64,000 bases of DNA from Paulownia fortunei. Lineage: Eukaryota; Streptophyta; Magnoliopsida; Lamiales; Paulowniaceae. The stretch is from contig CM033105.1 of NCBI GenBank assembly GCA_019321725.1, positions 13,901,632-13,965,631 on the forward strand, given 5' to 3'. Below the pieces are notes generated by a model. It ran no database searches, was not told where the DNA came from, and saw only the letters and a list, made by a program, of their open reading frames with translations. Position numbers and translations under genes: made by a program. Position 1 is the stretch's first letter; every line of letters starts with the position of its first letter. Positions 46,800-57,854 of the stretch are shown here, piece by piece.

Positions 46800-47175
46800 G
46801 ATAATTTGCAAGCAGTAAGACAATGTCATGATTACCTTAATGCATGAGTTATTTGATAACATCTTTCCATTGGAACCTTCATTGTATATGGATTTCAATA
46901 GTGACATTTAATAGAGGTAAAAAAAATAATAAATAATTATTTCTCTATTTAAACTCAAGAGCGGATCCCTAATTCTCAATATTTTTATTACTTTGATTTC
47001 TTAGTTATAGCATAATTTTTTTGTTATATTATAAACCATATAAAACCCATCTTTTAAGAAATATAATTCTAAAAATTTCAAACAACTTCCTTGTGGATTG
47101 ACCTCGAACTCTCAAAAAATTTATTATTTGACATAACTTGCACTTGGGTTTGCAACCTTAAAGTTGTAGCGGAGC

Positions 47176-47830
47176 CAATTAGATTAGTTGGTTCTAACCT
47201 CTTGTAAAAGTACTCTTATTCAAATTATTAACAATAAATGGTAATTATATATCTTAATTTGCATTTCTTAAATTGGATGAAGTCCTTAGACTATGCTTAG
47301 CTATAGGAAATGGTCACATATTGGATGTGATCATGTGATATGATTTTATAGTTTTGGTCTTAAAAATATTTTAAGTCGAAGACTCATCGGGATTGAATAT
47401 CGATGAATTCATTAAGACTTGCGCATCTAATGCAGACTTGAAAAGAAGATACCATGGTCCATAAGCATCGTTGTAGCGACACTAATGTATGTATGCGAGT
47501 ACTTGTTAAGGAACAAATATAGTGAACTACCCCGCCTGAAAATTCTCAATTAAAAACCCTAGTTATTGAATGAGAATTTTCTTATTATGATAGTATAAGA
47601 ATTAGTTTTTAGACTTGAGGTACCATTGTAATATTGATACAATATGTTTACACTTTATTATGTTTTCAAATTACATGACATCACAAGGGGAACATGTTGG
47701 TTGTAAGATCTTTGTATATGGAGGTTAATGAGTGTCCAACAATTGATGTACCGATGTAATTGAATAGGTGATTTTTTTATGTTTTCCATAGTTCTTAACT
47801 CAGAAGTCATTGGTTAAGACAGGATAAAAG
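47176..47830 (+). repeat. Copia LTR fragment
   Basis: It matches by eye the first third of the copia LTR family at 13392 and 42386: a TTAGCTATAGGAAATGGTCACATATT stretch, a GCATCTAATGCA stretch, and an inverted relation with 10980-11400. It is truncated at about 47830 and follows directly on the Athila LTR. Confidence 0.7.
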
Positions 47831-49510
47831 TTAAAAAATAAAATTTTTTGCTAGCACTGCTTGTGACTAGGTGGCAGTTTGGTGTAGAACTATAACAGTT
47901 TATTAATAATAACCAAAAGGAGCACAAAGAGTTTTGAGTGGAAATTTAATCGAGGAGTACTTAACCCTCTTACATGATCAAACAGGAATTCAAGAAAATT
48001 TAAGTAAAAACAATCCATAATTTGGAAATTCCAACAACTTGATGCCAATCTCCGGGCACTGCGGCTTTTAAATTTAGCACCACAACCTTTGATTCGTTAT
48101 GCAAAAATAGAAATCTCATGACACAGCCCCTCTCCCATAGTGACATGACCCTGATTCATATGAAATCCTAGTAAATTATCATTCTATAGGCATCACACAC
48201 CAATATCTAAAGTCGTAGCACCATATATTCTACCTAAAATCCTAAACTTTCGTACTGTAGCCCCACTTGTTGGTCCTGCAACCTTAAACTTTTTGTTCAT
48301 CAGCTAGAACATATTTGTACAAGTGTTGTAGGCCAATAACTTGTGACACAGTGCTTGATAATCGATTCAAACAATAAGTTTATAGTAGTTCGAAAGTAAG
48401 GTAATCCTTCTATGTCTATTCTATTATTGACTCCAAGAAAGAAGCCACTAGAACTACTTTTCATGTACACAACTTAAGTTCTAATATAATAACTTAGTTC
48501 TCTAAACTAATTAGATAATTTCTTCTTGGCCACTCATTCCCCGAACTCCACTAATACTGCAACCTAATCTTCCCATACAAGTAGAGTTAGTCTTCTCATA
48601 TAGGTACAATTGAAGAATCATTCCACCAGATTTGATTCTTAACTCTTCCCAGATAGGTCTAAGTTAGAATTTTTTCCTACACAGGTCAGAGTTGGAAGTC
48701 TTTCTACATAGGTTGGAGTCTACCCAATAGCTCTTTCTCCGTGTAGTGGTAAAAGTATCACTCAATGAATGGATGTGCGCATTAAGAATTTTCAAATGAG
48801 TACTTCAGATTATTTTTCGCCTTAAGCCTATTTGTCACAGAGCTTAAGAGATCTACTCGTGTATTGCTTGTATTCTTGTCTTTGTGTTGATATATTTGTT
48901 ATTTTAAACTTCTTCCTTTTATAGCTCTCTCTTAATTTTTGCATGTTGCACCGACTTTTCTTGTATCTCGCTGATGCAGCTGTTCTATTATACTAATACT
49001 CTGTTGTCCTTTTTTATCTTATCTGCCTCGTTTTGGTTTATATTCGTTGGTTTTAGATGTTAGTATTTTATCTGTATGAGGTTTATAGGTGTAATTTGAC
49101 CCTTTAAAGATACACGTGTGCTCACTCTACTATGACCCCCTTAGATTGTTGTGCATTGCACTCGTGTTAACTCGACCGCTTCTTAGAATCTCGTTACTTT
49201 CCTGATAAGCTCTTGGACTTGACTGACCCTGCTAAGCTTTAAGTCATTTTATTTCCTCACTTAACTTACTTCGTCCTCACTCTGCAAAAAACCTTAACTA
49301 TGCTAAGTCTTTTGTCTTGAACTTTGTTATTTTTGTCTTGAACTCTTAATTACACCTCACATCGTTAGTTTTGCATCATCTTTTTTAGTTTTAGACTGTG
49401 TCTTCTACGAAAACTAACTACGTAATAGAGTAGTATTTATAAAGATCCTACTTACACAGAAAAACTTAAAGAATTTTGGATATCTATCCTAAATTAACTA
49501 ACTCATCATC
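47831..49510. other. No gene recognised
   Basis: Non-coding with short ORFs only. It does not match the transposon families seen elsewhere in the window. 48880-49420 is pyrimidine-rich on the plus strand. Confidence 0.5.
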
Positions 49511-49524
49511 AAAATGTATATAAG

Positions 49525-49740
49525 TAAATTTCTTCTATTTTCTTCTCCATTTTTTTTCTCTCTTTTTTTATTTTCTTTTCTTTTGTCATTTTTTATCGTT
49601 TTCTATTTCTCTCCATTTTCCATGTGTTTTGTCTTTTTTTTCTCTAATTTTGCTCTCTATTTTATTTTCCTCTTTCATTTTATTTTTTTATTTTTTCCTT
49701 TTTTTTTCTAATTTTCCTCTATCTATTTTCTCATTTTCTC
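49525..49740 (+). repeat. Polypyrimidine tract
   Basis: About 215 bases of almost only T and C on the plus strand. The open frames within it are low-complexity F/L/S products and not genes. Confidence 0.85.
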
Positions 49741-50239
49741 GAAGGTTTCTCTTCTCTTCTCTGACACCATCTTTACTAGCTTTCCAACCTCCCTGATGGA
49801 GCAATACCAAAACAGTAAATATTATCATTTTTAAGGGTGTAACAAAATAGGAATATGGATTTGACAAGTTGATCGTTTTTTCAAGTCAAAATTTGTAATA
49901 ACTTGTATTGTGAATGGAAAGTTATTAAGAAAAACATTTCAAAATACAATTAAAATAGGATTTTCTATGCATGAAATTCATACCAAAATTTGCTCATCAA
50001 AATTTTTTGTTTCACAAAATTTTGAATTAAGTGTAACTCAAGTTTTAAACCTTTAGTTTGTGATGTACTAGTTTATTAACATAAGCACTATAATTTTGGA
50101 TTTGTTGATTTAAAAAATATATTGAAAATTGAATTTCTTATATATGGACTTTTTGTGTCTTTTCCTAATGATAATTTTCAAAACTCAAGTTTAAATTTTA
50201 TACCATGTACTAAATGTAAAAAGTAAAAATACTTACCTA

Positions 50240-50820
50240 ATCGTAGTATTAAAATAGAGAAAACAGAGAAAGTTAATAGAAAACAAAGTAAAGGAAAAAT
50301 AAAGAAAATGAAAGAAGAAAAGAGACCAATAGGAAAAAAAGAAAAGAAAAAAAAGAGAGACAGAAGCAAAAAAGAGGAAAAACCAAATGATAGAAGAAAT
50401 GAGGAAATACAAAAATATAGAAAAAGGGAGAGAAAAAAAAGAGGAAAATAGAAAAAAAAAAGGGAGAGAGGAAAAATAGAAAAAAGTAAAAAAAAAGGAT
50501 AAAAAAATTAAAACGGAAACAAAAGAATAAAAGAGAAAACAGAGGAAAACCGAATCATGTAAGAAGAAAAAATAAAAAAAGAAAAAGAGAGAAAAGGAAA
50601 AGGGTGAGAAATTGATTAGGAAAAATAGAAAAAAGGAAAAAAAAAAGAAAAGAAAAGAAAAAAGGAAAAAAAAGATAAAAAAATTAAAAAGGAAACAAAA
50701 GAATAAAAGAGAAAACAGAGGAAAACCGAATCATGTAAGAAGAAAAAATAAAAAAGGAAAAAGAGAGAAAAGGAAAAGGGCGAGAAATTGATTGAAGAAA
50801 AAGTAACCAAAAAAGTAGAA
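50240..50820 (+). repeat. Long polypurine tract with internal tandem duplication
   Basis: About 580 bases of almost only A and G on the plus strand. 50498-50617 is repeated at 50674-50793 (176-bp spacing), including the unique marker AACCGAATCATGTAAGAAG in both copies, with only a few differences. Confidence 0.9.
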
Positions 50821-51253
50821 AAGTTAAAGTTTAGTAACAGCCTTCTTATTATCTATAAAGCAGAAATTAACTTTTTTCAATTTTAAACCCTAACTCTTAG
50901 TTACAATAATTCTTCCCTTTCAAAAAGTTAATTATAGGGCCAAAAGTGCAAGAAGATGATATATAGAACGAAATTTTGTTATTTGATAAATCATGATACC
51001 AAAATTACAAATCCGCCTATATTAGAACTAATTTTTTTTTTTTTTTTCATTACAATACATAAGCGACAGAAAAATTAACATACATAAAGTATCTAAGTAG
51101 TTATTATAAACTGATAAAAAGAAAGTAGTTTACACAAGAAAAATACAATTTTGTTTGTTTTTCAGTTGGTAGTAATAAGAGTGGTCCTCCCAACCAGGCC
51201 ACCACTCTACCAGATCGATACCAGGATTTCATGACTTCAAGAGAGTAATAATG

Positions 51254-53840
51254 TTAAGTAGTGAGGATTGGGGGATAGAACTCAGCTACGGAGCCAAGGA
51301 CTCGAGCCTTAGTATCTGGGAAACTCTCTGTCCCGGGCAGCTCAGTGACTTTACCATCCAATGAGACTCCAATAGGGTAACTAAGCATATGTCCAGGCAA
51401 ATCGCTTTCCAGGATTTCTTTTGTGTAAAGATCCCAGTTTCTTTCTGCTATTTGGTTTACCTTTTGGATGCACTCTAAACTTTCAGGATGACTGAAGCTG
51501 TTATCCAACATGCCAAGGTGCTCGTACCACAATGCCATTCGAAAACCATGAATCTGACCCCTGGCTGGCTGCTTGCAGGATAGATGATATGGCTGGTAAG
51601 CTCCCATGGCAATTTCTGAGTCCCTGGCACCATCCATGGACCTTTGGTTGATATTGGCAGATCCTATGATTATGTATTCATCATCAACTGCAAGGCAGAG
51701 ATTGTCAGCATTTTGAGCAGAATCTCATTTTTATTCAGTCAGTAACGTAAAACCCTTACGGTTCAAATAGCCTGTAAAGTTTATGAGGCCAACATGTTAT
51801 TCGTTCAAATTTTATAATTCATGCTTGGGCCATAGCTTAATCACTATTAGTAAAATTTAAGTACGTAGCAAGTTGAGTCTTGGAATTAGGCTGGTTTATA
51901 GCCACTAAATGCAATTTGAGGAAAGAAAACAAGATGTTACCGATCATCATCTTGGCATGGACATAGATCATTCCCCTCCTGGATTGCTGACCTCTACTGT
52001 AATATGTATCAGGTTCTGGTTTTTGTGAAGGCTCATATTCTCCACTCTTCTTTGTCTCTCTATTACCAAGGCAAAAGAACGTCAAATAGTCCTTGGGGTT
52101 GGCCGTGATTCCCTTGGCTTTGAGGGCTTGAACTATATCAGTGTACATCATCTCCATAGTCCTCTTCTGCCAATCCAATATAGCTTGCACAGATGCACCC
52201 TCTGGATAGCCCTCTGGCCACATTGGAATCACGATGTAAACTTTAAATAGCTCACCTGCTTCAATCTTGCTCACAATCTTCAATGACAGTTCCTTTGGAA
52301 CTAGATGTAGAGCTCCTATGTTTTTGTCCTTGATATCATTTGAGTACCACGAAAAAGAGCTTCCCAAGAAGTATTGGTTCTCAATGTAGATGAATTTGTT
52401 TGCACGACGAATAGCATGAATGTAAGCATCTTGAATGCTACGGTCAATGATGTTATCCTTGCCACTCACAAGGCCAGACCTAGCTGCATCTTCGGGTAAA
52501 TCTGGGAAGCCAAAAGCCGCTCCACCATCAATGGAACGAAACACCTGAACATTCCATGTCTCATGATCATCTGGGAACATAACTGATGATGGTGGAACTA
52601 TGATGCTTTGAAGTTCTTGCAATGGCAAAAGCAAGTCCTTGCCACCTTGTTTCCTCCATCTCTGCTCAAAATTGTACAGAACATCCCAAGCAGCAGGGCC
52701 CTCTAACTTGCAATGAATGTCGTGCCAAGGCTCCCTTGGACCGCCTTTTAGGATGGTGGCACCCTTGCAATTTGCTTGATGAAAGTCATCATGGTGGGTT
52801 GTGGCCAATGTCCTGAAAAGGGAATGAAACTGAGTGTCATATCTCCCATCACAAAGATCAATTCCACCTATGTAGCTCACAATCCTCCTCCTCTGTTCAT
52901 CTCCATTGGGCATTTGACTATCGACAACGACAATTTTCTGGTGATGAGTGAACATTGTATCAATTTCTATATGCTGAATTATGCTGCGTCCATCATCAGG
53001 ATTACGAGAACATAAGACACAATGTACTTGAGTATTGCGGAAATAACTCCCTGTATCTTCATCATGAGTGGCCATCAACCCGTCCTTTTTCAGGAACTTG
53101 GCAGAAGTTCGATCATCCCAAACAAGTATTAGAACCCTCACACCTTCATTGGCCTTTTTCTTAAGCAGCTCACCAAGAGTCATATCTCCACCTGGCTTCG
53201 GCCTCCTTGTGTCTCGTACTAACGTGATCTTTGTGTACACTGACCAACCAGTTATGTAAATCAAATGTTTTGCATTAGAGATGGCATCAAAAATGTCTTC
53301 CCAACATCTATGTGGCTCGTAGTACTTTCCACCACAAAGGGGAATCTTGGGGGTGAAATTATCAGGAACATGAGCATCTTGGTAAAGAGTAACTTTGCAT
53401 CCTTTCCTTTGTGGGAAGAATGTGAAGGGGACACCAGGAAAGTTCGGACTTTTCAGCCCTCGAGACCAACAACGTTCACGTGTAACATCGTAGAATTGTA
53501 GTTTGACATGTATGTTGGAGTGACCATGTATCGGTTTATGATTGTCATTGAGGATTTCAAGCCATCTATCCACTTCTTTGCCATAAATCAATTCCTCGAC
53601 AGGTATATAAGCTCTTCCAATTAGTTCTGTCCCAATGGGATTGTCAACTTTGATGGTAAATACCACTTTAGAAGCCATGTGAGCACAGTAAATGTGGAAA
53701 GATTCATACCAACGAGGATTTGAATGTTGGCGTTCTAGTAATCTAGTTCGGCCAACCCTTGTTTCTTCCAAGTCGATTGTTGCATATAGCTTTGAAGCAG
53801 TCTTGTTGAAACCTGCAGCTTCTTCAATGCCTTCTACCAC
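51254..53840 (-). CDS. Phospholipase D alpha, N-terminal exon not seen
   Basis: The enzyme hydrolyses membrane phospholipids to phosphatidic acid in stress and hormone signalling. Two exons are visible: 53840-51941 and 51687-51254, with a 253-bp GT-AG intron (51940-51688). Together they code 777 residues to the stop. Plant PLD alpha has about 810, so roughly 35 N-terminal residues (the first C2 strands) are missing. The first exon is preceded by an AG acceptor (CAAATGCAG), so the upstream in-frame ATG at 53852 is probably intronic. Visible parts: most of the C2 domain, HKD1 HQKIVVVD (about 52940), the [13 protein letters not shown] motif (about 52380), and HKD2 HAKMMIVD with the intron inside its valine codon. 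The C-terminus is complete (PPILTT). All catalytic residues are present and no stops occur. It is functional if exon 1 exists beyond the copia element upstream. Confidence 0.92.
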
Positions 53841-53940
53841 CTGCATTTGCAACCAATATTTGTCGCTTCACAATAATTCAGAAGAAATGCATCAAGGGGA
53901 TAAAAATGAAGAGCATGTTAAAATAATAATTTGTAATTAG

Positions 53941-54489
53941 TGGTTGAAGCACTAAGCACAACTAATGGAGCATAATCAATAATTGATGCAATCGGCCATA
54001 GCAATGAAGCACTATGGAACAATTATGTGCCATTAAAAAAAATTATGACGCACTAATGATCAATAATACATTCACTAAATTCCCTCACTTCAACTATGAA
54101 TTGCTAGAAGACAATCGGCTAAGCATTCTCTTTGATTAGTGCTAAACTTTTATGATTAGCAAATCTATTTTGTTTTGTACATAACCATGCGCTTGAGCCT
54201 ATAAATAAGGGATGATGCTATATATTTAAAACTAAAAAAGAGAGAGCAAATTAGGCAAGCATCTTCTGAAGTGTAAAACTCAAGTGAAAAAAAAAAAGCA
54301 AAGCCATTCGTCAAGTGAGAAAACAAAAAAAAAAAATAAAAAAATAGAGAGAGCCCAGGTTGAGTCCAAATTAAATTCCAAAATTGTAGTGCATGAACTT
54401 TAGAAAAATATTGTAATATTGCAATTCAAATAGATATTTTAACCTTTAATTTATTCAATTTCACTTTCAATTATATTTAACACCTAACA
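53941..54489 (+). repeat. 5' LTR of copia E
   Basis: 549 bp, TG...CA ends. A TATA box (TATAAATA) lies at 54200-54207, followed by an A/G-rich leader. It ends six bases before the primer-binding site. Confidence 0.75.
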
Positions 54490-54541
54490 GAATTATGGTA
54501 TTAGAGCCACCTTAGCCTAATAGCCCCTTCTATACACAAAT

Positions 54542-55200
54542 ATGGCTTCAACCAGCAACAATGAACTTGCTTTCACCTATTCCCAACAAGGTGTTCCTAT
54601 CTTTGTTGGTCAAGATTACAAGTTATGGAGTGTCTTGATGCGCGCGTTATTCGTGTCCCATGAACTTTAGGGTATTATTTAAGAGGGGTATAATACATAT
54701 ACTCTGGAGGAGGAAGCCGCGCTAGTAGCAACAGAGAAAAAACAACATTAAGAGAACAAGACAAAAGATGCAAGTGCCTTGTCCTTTATGCACCAAGGAG
54801 TAAGTCGATCTATTCTTCCGTGCATTACAGGTGTTAAAACATCAAAAGATGCATTGCAAATTGAAAAATCAATTTCGAGGATATGAAAAAGTTATCTCTA
54901 TCAAATTGTAAATTTTATGGCGAAAATGTGCAAGAATTCTTTTTCAGAGTTTCTACAGTAGTAAATCAAATCAGAGGATATAGCGATACTGTTGATGACA
55001 GAAAGATCGTTGAAAAAGTCCTACAAAGTGTTCTAGTAAAGTTTGAGCATATAGTCACTGCTATTAAAGAATCCAAAGATTTGTCAAAATTATTTTTGGA
55101 TAAACTTATGGGATCATTAGAAGCCCATGAAAAAAGAATGAGTAGATTTTCAAGTCAAAGTTTGGAGCAAGCCTTTCAAGGAAAGGTTAATATTTCATAG
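54542..55200 (+). pseudogene. Copia E gag
   Basis: ATG at 54542 opens MASTSNNELAFTYSQQGVPI, then VGQDYKLWSVLMRALFVSHEL, the UBN2/DUF4219-type gag start. Stops follow at about 54668 and 54680. 54883-55200 is open and continues the gag core (FFFRVSTVVNQIRGYSD, then LDKLMGSLEAHEKRM). It is non-functional. Confidence 0.85.
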
Positions 55201-55204
55201 TAGA

Positions 55205-56200
55205 AAAATCAGCAGGATGGCCAGAAGAACAACTAAATTCAACGAGGTGCATGAGACATAGGTCGTGGCAGATATTAAAACTTCCAGGCATGAGGTATTT
55301 CTAGTCTGAGAAATTTTAATCAAAATTCAAATTTATATTATTGAATATGTAGGAGGAACGGTCAAGACACAAAAAAATTATTGGAATAAATGTAAAAGAT
55401 GTAAAATGCAAATTATTCACGAGGAGATTGTTGATACAAAGATTATGGAGATACAAAGGAGGCCAATTCACATAAAGAAATGAGGTCAATCAGGTATTTT
55501 ACTTCTACTTGAACTCTCAACAACAAATTGAAAATATTTGGTGCATGGATAGTGATTGCAACAATCACATGTGTGGAAATAAGAAAATGTTCGTGAAGTT
55601 TGATGAGTCATATTCATCAGAAATAAAACTCAGAGATGGCAAATCACACAAAATTATTGAAAAAGGAGCAATTGCAGTCCAGACAAAAGAAGGCAAAGCT
55701 AATATTATCACGAATGTCTTTTATATGTCAAACTTAATTCAGAATTTATTGAGCGTCGGTCAGTTATTGGAGAAAGATTACAAAGTGGAGTTCAATAATG
55801 ACCAGTATGTTATTATTAATAAGCAGAAGAATCTCACAATGGCTAAAATTAAAATGATTTCAAATAAAGTTTTTCCTCTTAATTTCCCATTGACTGAGAA
55901 AGTCATATTCAGAGCACAACGGATGAAGATTACAACCTTTGACATTTGATGTATGGACATATGAGCTATAAAAACTTACATTTATTGAAGAAAAAAAATG
56001 GTATTTGACCTTCCAAATATTCTAGATCTAGACAAGCCATGTGAAGGATATATTTTGGACAAAATGTATCATCTACCATTTCCAAAGATAGTGTATAGAG
56101 CCAGAGCTACTCTCGAATTAGTATGTGCAGATATTTATGGACCAATTCAAATGCCATCTCTAAATAATAACACAAAGTATCGATATTCACTTCCATAATT
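55205..56200 (+). pseudogene. Copia E protease and pre-integrase
   Basis: 55509-55949 encodes WCMDSDCNNHMCG, the protease site with the DSG glycine changed to aspartate, then the conserved NLLSVGQLLEKDYKVEF. 55998-56198 encodes CEGYILDKMYHLPFPK and LELVCADIYGPI, the zinc region and the start of the integrase core (first catalytic Asp). The sequence then stops matching copia. Confidence 0.8.
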
Positions 56201-57348
56201 TGCAAGATATGATCTTAATTACCAAAATATCATAATTTGATATATGATAATATTTAATTTGTCTATCAATTAAATATCTTATTTAATCTTGAAATTCAAT
56301 GATAATTCTAAAAATAAATAAAATATAAATTGATAAGTACAAATTATATTACACATATCAATGTAAATTTGACAATAAAATTTTCGTATCTACACATGCA
56401 AAATACATACTTAATATTTTTCTCTTAGAATTTATAATTAAGCTCACATGGACAGAATGTTGGAAGACTATCAAATTTCTTTTCTGAAAATTACATTCAT
56501 ATTCATCTAAATTTGTTTAACTTTGTAAATCAGCAACAGACTTAGAGTATAATGCAAAAAAAATCCAAGACGAAGGAATTTGAAATTTAATCCGATTAAA
56601 CAATCACTTAGAAAATAAGAATATAATCTTGCTTGAAAGCAAATTAATGATGATATTCAAATTGTTCGTGATTAGGTTTAACAAGAGATCAGATCAAGCA
56701 GCTTAGATTTCTTTCCAGAAAATGATAAAAATTATTGTAGAAGATACTGAGAGATCAAAGTAGAAATCATCAGTCTACTTGCTACATTACTGCATTAATG
56801 TGCAATTCAAAATAGCTTGTATATAGGCAAGATGAAATGGTTGAATAATTGAAAAATGAGATTATTTAGGAATACACATTGAATGTTGAAATTACACATT
56901 GAATTTCTGGTAGTAGATCCATAATAAAAAAAGTGTTTGTGATTGTTCCAGAAGAAATGAAACAAAAGATATGCTTCGGTCAGCATGCCTCTCCTGCTCA
57001 TGGTAGCTAGGGCCTTTAGCTTCTTGTTAATTTCTCATATGTGTACAATAGAATGCTTTAATCGGTTGTTAAGTCATCTACAAGTATTTGTTGTTAATTT
57101 TTAAAATTGTAAATTTTTTTTCTCAAAAGTGCCATCTTTATCACTTAAGTAATAATATGACCGACATCAGATGCCAAGAAGTTGCTACAAGGGTAAATAT
57201 GTAAGATACACAACTTTTATTTTTTCATTTTCATTTTAAATTTAGTGTTAATTCAAAATGGACATTCCAAAATCGGGATGGAGAGAGAAAATATTAATAC
57301 CAAGTACTAATTACACTTAAGATATTATTATTTTCAATAATATTCTAT
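56201..57348. other. No gene recognised
   Basis: AT-rich sequence between copia E and copia C. I looked on the minus strand for the missing N-terminal PLD exon and did not find a convincing match. Confidence 0.5.
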
Positions 57349-57840
57349 TGTATTGGAAATTATATCGGGTTTAGGGCCTTTGACTCAATTGACATCTATA
57401 TTTGAGTTAGATGTTAACCCCACAATTTGGGTAGGATTAATTTTTTTAATTAGACAGGGAGTTTTTCTTGTGTAGGAATATATATCAAATCTCCATCAAA
57501 CAAAAATGCGTAAGTGAATGTATTCTCCCAAAAATGACTCTCTCCATATTCTTCTCTCTACCTATTTCTCTATATGTCTTCCTTAGAGCATCACTATAGA
57601 TTTTAAGAATTTAAGGTATATAATTGAATGGATAGCTTTAGTACTTGTTCCACCAACGAGAAAAGCATGTTCGTGCTTGATTCAAGGAATAGACATGTTT
57701 ATGATTCGATCAAAATAGGCCTTGTAGACGAGCTTGATATGGGATACATGGATCAACAATCCACTGTGTATATGGTAATACTTGATCCACTCATATATAT
57801 ATGAATATATGATTCATATTATTGTTGCTTATTCGCTATA
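57349..57840 (+). repeat. 5' LTR of copia C
   Basis: It starts near TGTATTGGAAATTATATCGGG and ends ATTCGCTATA directly before AGTGGTATCAGAGC. About 490 bp. The exact start is uncertain by a few bases. Confidence 0.7.
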
Positions 57841-57842
57841 AG

Positions 57843-57854
57843 TGGTATCAGAGC
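57843..57854 (+). other. Copia C primer-binding site
   Basis: TGGTATCAGAGC, an exact match to the plant copia site complementary to initiator methionine tRNA. Confidence 0.9.

Larger units (their letters stand above)
44403..47171 (+). mobile_element. Athila-like fragment: 3' internal end plus LTR with SINE and tandem repeat
   Basis: 44403-44890 matches by eye the 3' non-coding end of the complete Athila element (24870-25336), including a GCTCGAGGACGAGCAAGG stretch. The LTR runs from 44891 (TGATAAATGCAT) to about 47171 (TTGTAGCG; final A changed). It is 2.28 kb instead of 1.6 kb because of a SINE (45167-45467), three copies of a 178-bp unit (46264-46799) and divergent sequence around 45000-45130. 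Confidence 0.8.
53941..56200 (+). mobile_element. Copia E: 5' LTR, gag, protease and start of integrase
   Basis: 5' LTR 53941-54489 (TGGTTGAAGC to CACCTAACA), primer-binding site TGGTATTAGAGCC at 54496-54508, gag from 54542, protease from about 55540 and the GAG-pre-integrase region to about 56200, where homology ends. No 3' LTR was found. It lies 100 bp upstream (minus-strand sense) of the first visible PLD exon. It is a different family from copia A/G/H. Confidence 0.85.

Noticed and set aside
49514..49711. Phe/Leu-rich ORF that resembles a membrane protein
   Set aside because: It is translated polypyrimidine repeat, low complexity.
50178..50810. Minus-strand Phe/Leu/Ser-rich ORFs
   Set aside because: Translations of the polypurine tract and its tandem duplication.
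52622..53940. Several 60-80 codon plus-strand ORFs
   Set aside because: All are antisense to the continuous PLD alpha exon and show no domain.
56807..57001. Minus-strand ORF as the missing first exon of PLD alpha
   Set aside because: Its translation has no similarity to the expected N-terminal C2 strand and no donor site in the right phase.
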